Assembly: GCA_018715175.1 (NCBI GenBank)
Contig: DVME01000083.1
Span: forward strand, 1 to 54,525
Source: Candidatus Limiplasma stercoravium
GTDB taxonomy: Bacteria; Bacillota; Clostridia; Christensenellales; Aristaeellaceae
DNA length: 54,525 nucleotides
Direction of reading: 5' to 3'
Part shown: in pieces, positions 1-8,070 of the stretch
How the letters are laid out: the number at the start of each line of letters is the position of its first letter
Numbering within the stretch: position 1 is the first letter of the stretch
Position numbers and translations under genes: made by a program
Notes under the pieces: generated by a model
What the model saw: only the letters and a program-made list of their open reading frames with translations
Told to the model about the DNA's origin: nothing
The model's database searches: none

Positions 1-680
1 CATATGGTGTTGCAAACGGCGTCCAGCACCTGCCGATATTCCACGTCCAGCAGGCCCTCGCTGACCGTTTGCACATGGATCACCTGTCCCCATTCGGAGG
101 AAATGCGGCTCCACGCGGGCGCGTCCGGCGCAAAAATCAGGAGGCGCTTGGCGTTTTCGTCCATGCCGCCGCCCAGTTGCTCGTCCTCCCACCAGAGGCT
201 GAGCTCGTCGAAATCCTTGGCCATGCCCTCGGGGTACCACGGCGCGATTTTTCCGTGCCCCAGCTCATGGGTAGGCGCATCCGACCACACGACGATGATA
301 TGACGCTTTTTGATGCCTTCCCGCGTCCAGTCGCTGCGGATGGCGTAAGCCAGGGCCTCCAACCCGTCCTCGGGAATGTCCCCGCCGCCCTTGGCCGCGA
401 TGCCGTTCATGCAATCCAAAAACATCTGCGATTCGTCTGGCAGCGTGAAAAAATCGCTGCTGAGCATGGCGTCCTCGCCGTCGGCCACATAATCCCGAAA
501 AGCGATGACACGGACGCGGAGCTGGTGGATGACTTTGTGTTTTTTGTCCATTTCAGCCACCACATCCCGATAGAGATTCAGGGCGTTTTGCTTGACAAAA
601 TCCAGCACATGGCGCATACTGCCGGTGGCGTCGATGCAAAAAACCATATCCACGTTATAGGTGAGCTTGTAACCGTCCAA
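1..680 (-). CDS. VWA-domain protein (3' end beyond window)
   Basis: The reading frame opens with a TTG preceded by GGAGG at 8 bases and stays open to the window edge. The N-terminus reads YNVDMVFCIDATGSM, a von Willebrand A beta-strand with a MIDAS-like DxTxS motif (here DATGS). Further on come GGGDIPEDGLEAL, the second conserved loop of the fold, and a WSDAPTHE stretch seen in bacterial VWA proteins. MIDAS motifs bind a divalent metal and mediate protein contacts. I see no signal peptide or membrane segment in the visible part, so a cytoplasmic protein is likely. About 226 codons are visible and the C-terminus lies outside. The specific role cannot be inferred from what is present. Confidence 0.82.
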   Translation of the reverse strand, partial: MDGYKLTYNVDMVFCIDATGSMRHVLDFVKQNALNLYRDVVAEMDKKHKVIHQLRVRVIAFRDYVADGEDAMLSSDFFTLPDESQMFLDCMNGIAAKGGGDIPEDGLEALAYAIRSDWTREGIKKRHIIVVWSDAPTHELGHGKIAPWYPEGMAKDFDELSLWWEDEQLGGGMDENAKRLLIFAPDAPAWSRISSEWGQVIHVQTVSEGLLDVEYRQVLDAVCNTI

Positions 681-823
681 AGCGTCGACCTCCCAAGAAC
701 TTTGATGATGGGGGAATTCTGCAAAAGGCAGCGTTTTCCTGCCAAGAGGGGAGGAAAAAGGACGGTTTCCGGCGAACCTTGCATAAGGGGAACCTTCATC
801 TTTATTTGGGAAAGGATATGCCT

Positions 824-1594
824 ATGAAAGCAGCGAAGGGACTGAGCGGGCTGGTCTTTGGGCTGGGCTGCGCAACGGTGTTTGTGGGTCTTTTGGCGCT
901 GATTTTACCCGCCGTGCAAAACGAGCAGCTCGCCCTGGTGCTGGCATCGTTTGAGACGCCTTCTGGCAACGTGCTGGTTTCGGCCATCAACAGCGCGATG
1001 AGCTATGCGCTGAAAAATCCCTATGTGATTTTGCTCTGCGGCGGAGGGCTGGCGTTTGTGGGCGCTCTGCTGATTTTATGGTGTGGCGAACCGGCGCGTC
1101 GGCGCAGCGCTCCGCCGCGCCGACGCCCTGCGCCGGCGCCGGTAAGCGCGGATAACTACCGTCCCCGCGCCGTTCCCGCGCCCAAACCCGAGGTAGACCC
1201 CCAGGAACAGGAGCGCTTGCTGCGGCCCCGCGCGCCTGTGCCCGCCGAACCTTACGCCGCTTATGCGCCGCCGGTGGATCCCACCAAGCGCCCGGAGGCG
1301 GATCGCATCAGCCTGGCGCGCTTGGAGGAGGAACTTATTCGCGTCCGTCAGGCGATTGAGGAGCTCCGCGCCGCCCGGTACCCGGCTACGCCCCAGTCGC
1401 CCGCCGATCCGCCGCCCCCTCAGGAAGAACCGCCCGCTCAGCAACCGCCTGAACCGGAGCCCGACCAGACGCCGCTGGATCCGGCGCCTCAGCCGCCGGC
1501 CCAGCCGGAACCGCCCCCGGCGCCGCCTCCCGAGCCCTCCCCTGACAACCCGCCTGCCCCGCGGATTCGCAGCACCATGGGTAAGCATCACTAA
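824..1594 (+). CDS. two-pass membrane protein with proline-rich tail
   Basis: About 256 residues; I do not recognise a named family. The ATG at 824 is preferred because AAAGG lies 8 bases upstream. Hydrophobic segments at about residues 7-30 and 68-90 would make a two-pass hairpin. An Arg/Pro-rich region follows, then a short predicted helix (ISLARLEEELIRVRQAIEEL, about 165-185), and finally a long tail built almost only of Pro, Glu, Gln and Ala. The tail is disordered-looking and acidic. It ends in IRSTMGKHH. Divergent from the VWA gene and directly upstream of the transketolase promoter. Possibly an envelope or scaffold protein; the function is unknown. Confidence 0.75.
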   Translation: MKAAKGLSGLVFGLGCATVFVGLLALILPAVQNEQLALVLASFETPSGNVLVSAINSAMSYALKNPYVILLCGGGLAFVGALLILWCGEPARRRSAPPRRRPAPAPVSADNYRPRAVPAPKPEVDPQEQERLLRPRAPVPAEPYAAYAPPVDPTKRPEADRISLARLEEELIRVRQAIEELRAARYPATPQSPADPPPPQEEPPAQQPPEPEPDQTPLDPAPQPPAQPEPPPAPPPEPSPDNPPAPRIRSTMGKHH

Positions 1595-1605
1595 GGCGGC
1601 CCGCC

Positions 1606-1634
1606 TTGACAACCCCTGTACGTTTTGCTAGGAT
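1606..1634 (+). promoter_or_regulatory. sigma-A promoter for transketolase genes
   Basis: TTGACA (1606-1611) and TAGGAT (1629-1634) are separated by 17 bases, just downstream of the previous stop codon and about 37 bases before the transketolase start. Confidence 0.7.
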
Positions 1635-1670
1635 AACATCGCTGAATCCCAAATCAAGGAGGACATCGAC

Positions 1671-2486
1671 ATGGACGCTTCGATTCGTTCCATTTGTACG
1701 CAGGTGCGCCGCGACATCGTCAACATGACCGCGGACGCCGGCTGCGGGCATCCCGGCGGCTCGCTTTCCATCGTGGAGGCGCTTGTGGCCCTTTATTTCG
1801 AAAAAATGCGCATTGATCCCCAAAACCCCAAGTGGGAGGATCGGGATCGCTTTGTGCTCAGCAAGGGCCACGCGGCGCCTGCGCTGTATGCGGTGCTGGG
1901 GGAACGCGGTTTTTTTGATACCGCCGAGTTCAAGCATTTCAGGCAGCTGGGCGCCATCCTCCAAGGCCATCCCGATATGAAGCGCTGCCCCGGCGTGGAC
2001 GCTTCCACCGGTTCTCTGGGCCAGGGCATCAGCATTGCGGTGGGCATGGCCCTGGGCGCCAAGACGCTGAAAAAAGACATCCAAGTATACGCCATCATCG
2101 GCGACGGCGAGTCGCAGGAAGGCTTGGTGTGGGAGGCTTGCATGGCCGCCGCGCATTACCGACTGGACAATTTGACCGTCATTTTGGACAACAATGGCCT
2201 TCAAATCGACGGCAGCAACGACCAGGTGATGAGCCTGGGCGACGTCAGCGCCAAGTTTGCCGCCTTCGGCATGGATGTCGTGCAGGTGGCCGACGGTAAC
2301 GATTATGACGAAATCCTCGCCGCCCTCAACCAGCCCCACAAGCCCGGCATGCCCAAGCTCATCCGCATGAAAACCACCAAGGGCAAAGGCGTGAGCTTTA
2401 TGGAAAACCAGGTTGCCTGGCACGGCAAGGCGCCCAACGAGGAACAGCGCAAGCAGGCCCTGGCCGATTTGGACGCGCTGAACTGA
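1671..2486 (+). CDS. transketolase, N-terminal (TPP-binding) subunit
   Basis: 271 residues, the usual size for the split transketolase alpha subunit of Clostridia and archaea. The segment contains GCGHPGGSLSIVEAL, the DRFVLSKGHAAPALY block with the conserved SKGHA, TGSLGQGIS, and the thiamine diphosphate motif GDGESQEGLVWEA followed by NLTVILDNNGLQIDG. With the next gene it forms the enzyme that moves two-carbon ketol units in the non-oxidative pentose phosphate pathway. RBS AAGGAGG lies upstream of the ATG. Only 28 bases separate it from the C-terminal subunit gene, so the two are co-transcribed. Confidence 0.95.
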   Translation: MDASIRSICTQVRRDIVNMTADAGCGHPGGSLSIVEALVALYFEKMRIDPQNPKWEDRDRFVLSKGHAAPALYAVLGERGFFDTAEFKHFRQLGAILQGHPDMKRCPGVDASTGSLGQGISIAVGMALGAKTLKKDIQVYAIIGDGESQEGLVWEACMAAAHYRLDNLTVILDNNGLQIDGSNDQVMSLGDVSAKFAAFGMDVVQVADGNDYDEILAALNQPHKPGMPKLIRMKTTKGKGVSFMENQVAWHGKAPNEEQRKQALADLDALN

Positions 2487-2514
2487 CGCAAGCATGCAAA
2501 GGGAGTGGAACGCT

Positions 2515-3429
2515 ATGGAGAAGAAAGCAACGCGCGTAGCCTATGGCGAATACCTGGCCAAGATCGGCTATACCAATGAAAAGCTCGTCGTGCTGGACGC
2601 GGATCTCGCGGGCGCGACCATGACCCAGTACTTCAAAAAGGAACATCCCGACCGGTTTTTCGACTGCGGCATCGCCGAAGCGAACATGGTCGACATCGCC
2701 GCTGGCATGAGCACCATGGGCTTTACGCCGTTTTGCAGCACGTTTGCGGTATTCGCTGGCCGCTGCTTTGACCAGATTCGCAACTCCGTGTGCTATCCCA
2801 AGCTCAACGTCAAGTTTGCCTTTACGCATGCGGGCATCACCTTGGGCGAGGACGGCGGCAGCCATCAGGCCATCGAGGACGTGGCGCTCATGCGCGCGCT
2901 GCCCAACATGACGGTTCTGGCGCCTTGCGACGCCAATGAGACCGCCCGCTGTGTGGATGCGGCCCTGGCCATCAACGGGCCGGTGTTTATCCGCCTGGCG
3001 CGCCTGCCTTCGCCTGTGTTTGAGATGGACATGCCTTTCACGCTGGGCAAGGTCAACGTGCTGCGCCATGGCGCGGACGCGCTGGTGCTGTGCTACGGCG
3101 TAATGGTAAGCGAGTGCCTGGCCGCCGCCGAGCTGCTCAGCGCGCGCGGCATCGAGATTACGGTGGTAAACGTGCATACTCTCAAGCCTTTTGACGAGGA
3201 CGGCGTTCGCGCGTTGGCCGCCGCGACCCCCAAGGTCTTTACGGTGGAGGAACACAGCGTGATCGGCGGCTTGGGCGACGCCGCGGCGTCCGCGTTGGTG
3301 GGCATGGACGGCGTGAGGCTGACCAAGCTGGGCGTCAAGGACGTGTTTGGACAGAGCGGAAAGCCGGCGGATTTGCTCAAGGCGTACGGTTTGGACGCGC
3401 AGAGCATCGCGGATGTGATAGCCCGCTAA
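2515..3429 (+). CDS. transketolase, C-terminal (pyrimidine-binding) subunit
   Basis: 304 residues from the ATG at 2515, chosen because GGGAG lies a few bases upstream; an in-frame ATG at 2494 is less well placed. Contains the pyrimidine-binding half with FFDCGIAEANMVDIAAGMS (the conserved Glu that activates TPP), THAGITLGEDGGSHQAIED, and a C-terminal transketolase domain (VNVHTLKPFDEDGV, TVEEHSVIGGLGDAA). It pairs with the upstream subunit. A series of hairpins follows the stop codon, ending the two-gene unit. Confidence 0.95.
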   Translation: MEKKATRVAYGEYLAKIGYTNEKLVVLDADLAGATMTQYFKKEHPDRFFDCGIAEANMVDIAAGMSTMGFTPFCSTFAVFAGRCFDQIRNSVCYPKLNVKFAFTHAGITLGEDGGSHQAIEDVALMRALPNMTVLAPCDANETARCVDAALAINGPVFIRLARLPSPVFEMDMPFTLGKVNVLRHGADALVLCYGVMVSECLAAAELLSARGIEITVVNVHTLKPFDEDGVRALAAATPKVFTVEEHSVIGGLGDAAASALVGMDGVRLTKLGVKDVFGQSGKPADLLKAYGLDAQSIADVIAR

Positions 3430-3435
3430 AGCCCA

Positions 3436-3500
3436 AAGCCAGCAGGCAATCTGCCTGCTGGCTTCAACATATCGGAAAAGCTTGCCAGCGGCAAGCTTTT
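3436..3500 (+). terminator. double hairpin after transketolase operon
   Basis: A 12-bp perfect stem (3436-3447 with 3453-3464, loop AATCT) is followed by an 11-bp stem (3476-3486 with 3490-3500, loop AGC) whose right arm ends in TTTT. A third inverted repeat, TCGAAAAAG with CTTTTTTCGA, lies at 3507-3539. The second stem looks most like a rho-independent terminator. Confidence 0.65.
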
Positions 3501-3591
3501 AGCCTGTCGAAAAAGTCCGGTTGTGTCGGCTTTTTTCGAAAAAACATGAAGGGTTTTTGCACAATTTGTCAGCGCCTAGCGCCAAGCCGCT

Positions 3592-3626
3592 GCAAAATGC
3601 CCCGCAGACGAACCGGTCTGCGGGGC
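3592..3626 (-). terminator. terminator of ispH-rpsA operon
   Basis: An 11-bp GC-rich stem (3599-3609 with 3616-3626, loop of 6) is followed on the minus strand by ATTTTGC. It sits a few bases past the stop codon of the ispH-rpsA gene. Confidence 0.7.
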
Positions 3627-3632
3627 GTTTGG

Positions 3633-5765
3633 TTATTCGTTGTCCTCGTTGCGGGCGGCTTCGGCTTCCAGCGCAGCGCCCATGGCCTCGATGTCCACGG
3701 GAACGGCTTCCTCGCCGTCGTCATAGGCGGGCTGCTCGGGCTCGGCAGGCTGCTGAGGCTCCTGCGCGGGTTCGGGCTCCAACAGCGCGCGAATGCTCAG
3801 GCTGATGCGCTTGGCTTCGGGATCAATGTTGAGCACCTTCACTTGTACCTCGTCGCCAACGTTCACCGCGTCCTCGACCTTGTTGATGCGGGTGGTGGCG
3901 CATTGGCTGATGTGCACCAGGCCGTCGATGCCAGGTTCAAGCTCCACAAAGGCGCCAAAGGTGGTGATGCGTACCACTTTGCCAGTCACAACAGCACCGG
4001 CGGGGTACTTGGAGGGCGCGAGCTCCCACGGCTTGGGGGTGAGCTGCTTGAGGCCCAGCTGAATGCGTTCGCGCTCGCGGTCCAGGCTGAGGATTTTGAC
4101 ATCCACTTCCTGGTCGGGCGAGACGATCTCGGAAGGATGCTTCACGTGCGCCCAGCTCAGGTCGGTCACGTGAATCAGGCCGTCTACGCCGCCCAAATCC
4201 ACAAACGCGCCGAAGTCGGTCAGCCGGCGCACGATGCCGTGAACCACTTCGCCTTCTTGCAGGCGGGCCCAGGCTTCGGCTTTGCGGGCGGCCGCTTCCT
4301 CGCGCACCACGGCGCGGCGGCTGGCAACGATGCGGCGCTTTTGCTCGTCCAGCTCGATGATTTTGAGCTTGAGCGTCTGGCCGACGAAATCGCCGATCTT
4401 TTCCACATAGCGATTGGAGAGCTGCGACGCGGGCACGAACGCGCGGATGCCGTTGACGTTGCAAATCAAGCCGCCCTTGACGACCTCTTTGCCTACGCCC
4501 TCGACGTACTCGTTGTTTTCGTGCTTCTGGACAAGCTCAGCAAAGGCCCTGCGGGTCAGGATGTTGCGCTGGGACAACAGCACGTTGCCCTCGCCATCGT
4601 TGACCTTGACGACCTCGACCTCGATTTCGTCGCCCAGCTTGACGTCCTCGGTGATCAGATCCTCGCGCTTGATCAGGCCGTCGCCCTTGGTGCCGATGTT
4701 AACGCACACCTCGTCGTCGGTGATCTGCACAACCTTGCCCTTGACCGTTTGGCCGGGCCTGATTTTGACCAAGGTGGCTTCCACGCCGGCCATGAAGCTG
4801 TCCTTTTCATTTTCCTCGGCGCTGGCGGCCTGAGGCGCTTGCTGTGCCTGGACTTCGGGGGCCTGAGCCGCCTCAGCCTCGGGCGCTTCCTGGGGGGCAA
4901 CGTCTGGGGTGGAAACCTGCTGGTCCAACTGTTCCTTGTCTGTCATGCGTGTGACAACCTCCTTAAGTGACCAATCCGGCGTGCTGGCACCGGCGGTGAT
5001 ACCAATGGATTCCGAATGGATATTTGCAAAGCCCGGCGGAATATCCGCCGCACGCTCTACCAGTAGGGTGCGCTCGCAGATGCCTTTGCAGGTCTCGTAG
5101 AGCTTGCGCGTGTTGGCGCTTTCCAAGCCGCCCACAACCAGCATCGCGTCCGAGCGCGCCGCGAGCTCACGGGCCTGTGCCTGGCGCAAAGCCGTCGCGG
5201 TGCAAATGGTGTCCCGCACCGTCAAGTCCTGCACCCGTTGGCGCAGCACTTCCACAATGGCCTGCCATTGCTCGCGGGGAAAGGTGGTTTGGGACACGGC
5301 CAGCGCGCGAGAAAGCGGGGGAAGGGCGGCGGCGTCGGCCATGCTGCCCACCGTATAAACCGCGCCGTGCGCGCAACCCAGCGTTCCGACAACCTCAGGG
5401 TGGTCGCGCTGCCCAACCAAGATGACCGGCAAGCCGTCCGCGCTGTAGGTGGAAACCGCTTCATGCAGGCGGGCAACGAAGGGACAGGTGAGATCCACCA
5501 CCTCGGCGGCAACGTCTTTGAGCTGATCCATCACCTGCGGGGCGATGCCATGGCTGCGAATCAACACGGTTTTGCCGCGGGCTTGCGCCACGTCGGAAAT
5601 CACCTCGATGCCCAGGGAGGCCAGCCTGCGGATCACCTCGGGATTATGCGCCAATTCGCCGAAAGAGACGATGCGCCTGCCTTGGCCAACGGCGGCTAGC
5701 GCGCCGTCCACGGCCCGGCGGACACCCATGCAAAATCCCGCGTGTCGCGCTACCGAAACCGGCAT
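3633..5765 (-). CDS. ispH-rpsA: IspH (HMBPP reductase)-ribosomal protein S1 fusion
   Basis: 710 residues. Residues 1 to about 280 are IspH (LytB), the 4Fe-4S enzyme that makes IPP and DMAPP in the last step of the MEP pathway. The three cluster cysteines are visible: GFCMG (Cys12), LTCPF (about Cys94) and [11 protein letters not shown] (about Cys188). An Ala/Glu/Gln-rich linker (about 285-335) leads to four S1 RNA-binding repeats at about 340-410, 420-490, 505-575 and 587-660. The third and fourth have the classic DFGAFVDL and TFGAFVEL signatures. Fusions of this kind are known in Clostridia. I chose the ATG at 5765 because GGAGG lies 8 bases upstream. It follows the cmk-plsC gene in the same operon. 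Confidence 0.95.
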   Translation of the reverse strand: MPVSVARHAGFCMGVRRAVDGALAAVGQGRRIVSFGELAHNPEVIRRLASLGIEVISDVAQARGKTVLIRSHGIAPQVMDQLKDVAAEVVDLTCPFVARLHEAVSTYSADGLPVILVGQRDHPEVVGTLGCAHGAVYTVGSMADAAALPPLSRALAVSQTTFPREQWQAIVEVLRQRVQDLTVRDTICTATALRQAQARELAARSDAMLVVGGLESANTRKLYETCKGICERTLLVERAADIPPGFANIHSESIGITAGASTPDWSLKEVVTRMTDKEQLDQQVSTPDVAPQEAPEAEAAQAPEVQAQQAPQAASAEENEKDSFMAGVEATLVKIRPGQTVKGKVVQITDDEVCVNIGTKGDGLIKREDLITEDVKLGDEIEVEVVKVNDGEGNVLLSQRNILTRRAFAELVQKHENNEYVEGVGKEVVKGGLICNVNGIRAFVPASQLSNRYVEKIGDFVGQTLKLKIIELDEQKRRIVASRRAVVREEAAARKAEAWARLQEGEVVHGIVRRLTDFGAFVDLGGVDGLIHVTDLSWAHVKHPSEIVSPDQEVDVKILSLDRERERIQLGLKQLTPKPWELAPSKYPAGAVVTGKVVRITTFGAFVELEPGIDGLVHISQCATTRINKVEDAVNVGDEVQVKVLNIDPEAKRISLSIRALLEPEPAQEPQQPAEPEQPAYDDGEEAVPVDIEAMGAALEAEAARNEDNE

Positions 5766-5869
5766 AAAACCGACCTCCAAAGCATAACAAGGGCACTATT
5801 CGCCATAGAATGCGCATTTCCCTTCTTTCTATATTTGTAAATTCACAAAAATATCGCGCGTCTTGGCGC

Positions 5870-7180
5870 TTAGCGTGCATCGCCGCCGCGGTGCTGCCCT
5901 GCCATGGCGGTCAGACGGTCGTAAGCCGCGCCGATGCGATCCATCAATTCCGCGCAGGTGTCCTTGTTGACGCCCTTGCATGCGATGTCATGAACCGGAA
6001 TGGGATCGCCGTAGTAAACGTGGGTACGGTGAAAGAGGCGCGGTTTGCCTTGGATATAAGCCGGCAACAACTTGACCTTGCTGCGCAGGGCAATCATGGC
6101 GATGCCGGACTCCATGGCTTCCATCACGCCCTCGTGATGGCGCGTGCCTTCGGGAAAGATGCCCAGCGCGTGGCCTTCGCGCAGCGCTTTGAGGCAGGCG
6201 CGCATGGCCGTCATGTCCATGTTGTGACGATCCACGGGGATCATCAGGAGCTTTCGGAACAGCCAGCGCGCTAGGCGCACGCTTTCCAGTTCCTTCTTGC
6301 CCAAAAAGCGAATGTGGTAGCGGTAGCACTTCAAACCCACCAACAGGGGATCAAGCATGCAGTTGTGATTGGAAATAAGAATGAAGGGCGCGTCAAGCTG
6401 CGCCACTTCCGGCCGGTGATAGCGCACGGGCATCAGCGTCGAAAACAGCGCCGCAGCCAGCACGCGCGCGGCTTTGTACAGCGGCGTGAAAGGCTCTGCC
6501 GGCTTGGGCGGCTGGCCCAGGCGCATTCGCACGCGCCGCAGAATGTCCTCCACCACGGCTTCCTGAGACATGTCCGTGGTGTCCAGCACCTGGGCGTCCT
6601 GCGCAGGGCGCAATGGATCGACCGTGCGGGTCATATCCTGGTGGTCGCGGTCATGCACGTCTTGCAGGACGGCCTCATAGGTGAGGGTGTCGTCATGCGG
6701 GCGCAGCTCCTCAAAACGCCGCTGGGCCCGCGCCTCGGGCGAAGCGGTCAGGTAAATTTTAATCGTCGCATTGGGCAGCACGCGCGTGCCGATGTCGCGC
6801 CCGTCCATGACCATGCTGCGGCTTTGGGCCAGTTCCTGTTGGCGCTGCACCATGGCAGCGCGCACAACCTTTGCCTTGGAAACCGTGCTGGCCGCCATGC
6901 TGATGGCCGGCGTGCGAATGAGCTCCGTCACGTCCTGTCCGTCAATGGCGGTGCGCTGCCGCCCGTCCACGAAGTCAACATCCGGCATGGCCCGGCGCGT
7001 CAAGGCTTCCAGCGCCGTCTCATCCTCCAGCCCGACGCCCTCGCGCAGCGCCAGCCACGCAAAAGCCCGGTACATGGCCCCCGTGTCCAGGTGCAAAACG
7101 CCCAAGCCCTGCGCCACGCCGTCGGCGACGCTGCTCTTTCCGGCTCCGACCGGGCCGTCCAACGCGACGGTGAATAACAT
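5870..7180 (-). CDS. cmk-plsC: cytidylate kinase-lysophospholipid acyltransferase fusion
   Basis: 436 residues. The first about 215 are (d)CMP kinase: P-loop GPVGAGKSS, LDTGAMYRA, the GRDIGT motif and a RRFEELR lid-type segment. The second half is a PlsC-type 1-acylglycerol-3-phosphate acyltransferase with SNHNCMLDPL (the HX4D catalytic motif, His about 272), VDRHNMD, and the FPEGTRH block at about 341. CMP phosphorylation supplies CDP/dCDP and, as CTP, CDP-diacylglycerol synthesis; the acyltransferase makes phosphatidic acid. In most Firmicutes these are adjacent separate genes, so this is a fused version. Start ATG 7180 has AAGGA 6 bases upstream. Membrane association through the C-terminal domain is expected. 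Confidence 0.93.
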   Translation of the reverse strand: MLFTVALDGPVGAGKSSVADGVAQGLGVLHLDTGAMYRAFAWLALREGVGLEDETALEALTRRAMPDVDFVDGRQRTAIDGQDVTELIRTPAISMAASTVSKAKVVRAAMVQRQQELAQSRSMVMDGRDIGTRVLPNATIKIYLTASPEARAQRRFEELRPHDDTLTYEAVLQDVHDRDHQDMTRTVDPLRPAQDAQVLDTTDMSQEAVVEDILRRVRMRLGQPPKPAEPFTPLYKAARVLAAALFSTLMPVRYHRPEVAQLDAPFILISNHNCMLDPLLVGLKCYRYHIRFLGKKELESVRLARWLFRKLLMIPVDRHNMDMTAMRACLKALREGHALGIFPEGTRHHEGVMEAMESGIAMIALRSKVKLLPAYIQGKPRLFHRTHVYYGDPIPVHDIACKGVNKDTCAELMDRIGAAYDRLTAMAGQHRGGDAR

Positions 7181-7218
7181 GCGCAATCCTTCCCTTCAGA
7201 ACAGTTTTTTTTGGCGCA

Positions 7219-7638
7219 TCAAATGGCGCGATGGCCCATGCCGATGCAGACCTCGTCCAGACGCCCCAGGCCAATGCTAAAAAACACCGCCACAGCCACA
7301 TGCTCGCCGAATCGGGCAACGCCGATTTTCCCGCCCACGCTCATCCCCAGGGCTTTGTGGGTGATCTGGTTGAGCGCTTCCCTTGCCGCGCCCGCCACGC
7401 CGCCTTCCTCCAAATGGGATTCGCCGATCACATGCTCGCGCTTGGCGGCGACCACCGCTCGCTCCACAATGCGCATCATCCCCGGCAAAAAATCGCCCCC
7501 GAAATCCGCGGCGGCGGCGGCAATGCCGCGCTGCTCAAACGCGCGGCGCAGGCGCTGCTCCTCCTCGCGGCTTTCCGTCAGGCTCAGCTCGATGGCGCAC
7601 CGGGCCACGTCGCGGCTGCCGATGAAATCGTTGGACAT
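7219..7638 (-). CDS. HutP-family protein
   Basis: 139 residues matching the HutP fold family. The C-terminus ends VCIGMGHRAI, close to the HutP ending in GVGINHI, and the central VIGESHLEEGGVAGAAREAL resembles the HutP region carrying metal- and ligand-contacting histidines. Bacillus HutP is a histidine- and Mg-dependent RNA-binding antiterminator of the hut operon, but no histidine-utilisation genes are nearby. Here it leads the cmk-plsC / ispH-rpsA operon with a 38-base gap to the next gene, so a distinct or autoregulatory role is possible. GGAGG lies 8 bases before the ATG. The family call is fairly sure; the function is open. Confidence 0.75.
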   Translation of the reverse strand: MSNDFIGSRDVARCAIELSLTESREEEQRLRRAFEQRGIAAAAADFGGDFLPGMMRIVERAVVAAKREHVIGESHLEEGGVAGAAREALNQITHKALGMSVGGKIGVARFGEHVAVAVFFSIGLGRLDEVCIGMGHRAI

Positions 7639-7677
7639 CGGGCTTGCCTCCTCTCTTTAGGGTATTCCATGGCCCCC

Positions 7678-7706
7678 ATTATAGCATGACGCCGCCATGC
7701 TGAAAA
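7678..7706 (-). promoter_or_regulatory. promoter of hutP-like/cmk-plsC/ispH-rpsA operon, with inverted repeat
   Basis: On the minus strand TTTTCA (7706-7701) and TATAAT (7683-7678) are spaced by 17 bases, with an extended TGC before the -10. An inverted repeat AGCATG-N7-CATGCT (7683-7701) fills the spacer and could be an operator. Confidence 0.6.
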
Positions 7707-7715
7707 GAGAAGCGC

Positions 7716-7750
7716 AAAAAAAGAGCCTTCTCCCATGGGGCAGAAAGCTC
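7716..7750 (-). terminator. terminator of 6S RNA
   Basis: Minus-strand hairpin GAGCTTTCT ... AGAAGGCTC with an inner GCCC/GGG stem, followed by seven T (7722-7716). Confidence 0.85.
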
Positions 7751-7941
7751 GCCGAGAACCCAAAGTGCCGCTGTACCCGTTTTTTCACCCGCTATGTTAA
7801 GCAGGCCGGTGCTCTATCACGGTCTTTTGCCGTCCCCTGGCATCCCGAAGGACGGGGGCATGACATCCAAACGCGAACGCGAGCTCCGTTTTATGAAATG
7901 TGGGTAAAAACAGGGCCCTGGCGCACACTTCAGGAGACTCT
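7716..7941 (-). ncRNA. ssrS: 6S RNA (mature about 7754-7941)
   Basis: A near-consensus promoter (TTGACA, 17 bases, TATAAT) places the start near 7941. From there an RNA of about 188 nt has the length and architecture of 6S RNA, which binds the housekeeping RNA polymerase holoenzyme. Its ends pair: CCUGAAGUG at the 5' side with CACUUUGGG at the 3' side. Internal blocks resemble the E. coli RNA in order: an AUUUCAUA segment, GCUC..CGCG, a CCCGUCC..UUCGGGAUGCC hairpin, and GGGUACAGC..GGC near the 3' end. A strong terminator hairpin with seven U follows at 7716-7750. No ORF in this stretch is convincing. Identification is by reading, not by covariance search. Confidence 0.85.
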
Positions 7942-7947
7942 GGACTC

Positions 7948-7976
7948 ATTATAGATTCTTTGCCCATCCCTGTCAA
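7948..7976 (-). promoter_or_regulatory. consensus sigma-A promoter of 6S RNA
   Basis: TTGACA (7976-7971) and TATAAT (7953-7948) on the minus strand with a 17-base spacer: a perfect consensus match, as expected for an abundant RNA. Confidence 0.9.
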
Positions 7977-8011
7977 GACATGCGTGGTTTTTTTTGAGAT
8001 GGCGCAACGCA

Positions 8012-8041
8012 TTGCCCCGGCGCGGTCAAGTGTGGTACAAT
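8012..8041 (+). promoter_or_regulatory. promoter of aldo/keto reductase gene
   Basis: TTGCCC (8012-8017) and TACAAT (8036-8041) with an 18-base spacer, about 30 bases before the start codon. Confidence 0.5.
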
Positions 8042-8070
8042 GTCGCCAAGGACGACGGGAGGGAATGAAC

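Noticed and set aside
690-823. Short hairpin GGCAG-CTGCC with T run upstream of the VWA gene
   Set aside because: The stem is only 5 bp; too weak to call an attenuator or terminator.
4162-4177. parS-like sequence with an intact TCACGTGA core
   Set aside because: Only about 12 of 16 bases match parS, and it encodes the conserved HVTDL part of an S1 repeat, so coding constraint explains it.
3546-4970. 474-codon open frame on the plus strand
   Set aside because: It is antisense to the ispH-rpsA gene, has no RBS or family similarity, and long antisense frames are common at this GC content.
7697-7954. 85-codon plus-strand frame
   Set aside because: It is antisense to the 6S RNA, lacks an RBS, and the RNA features explain the sequence.
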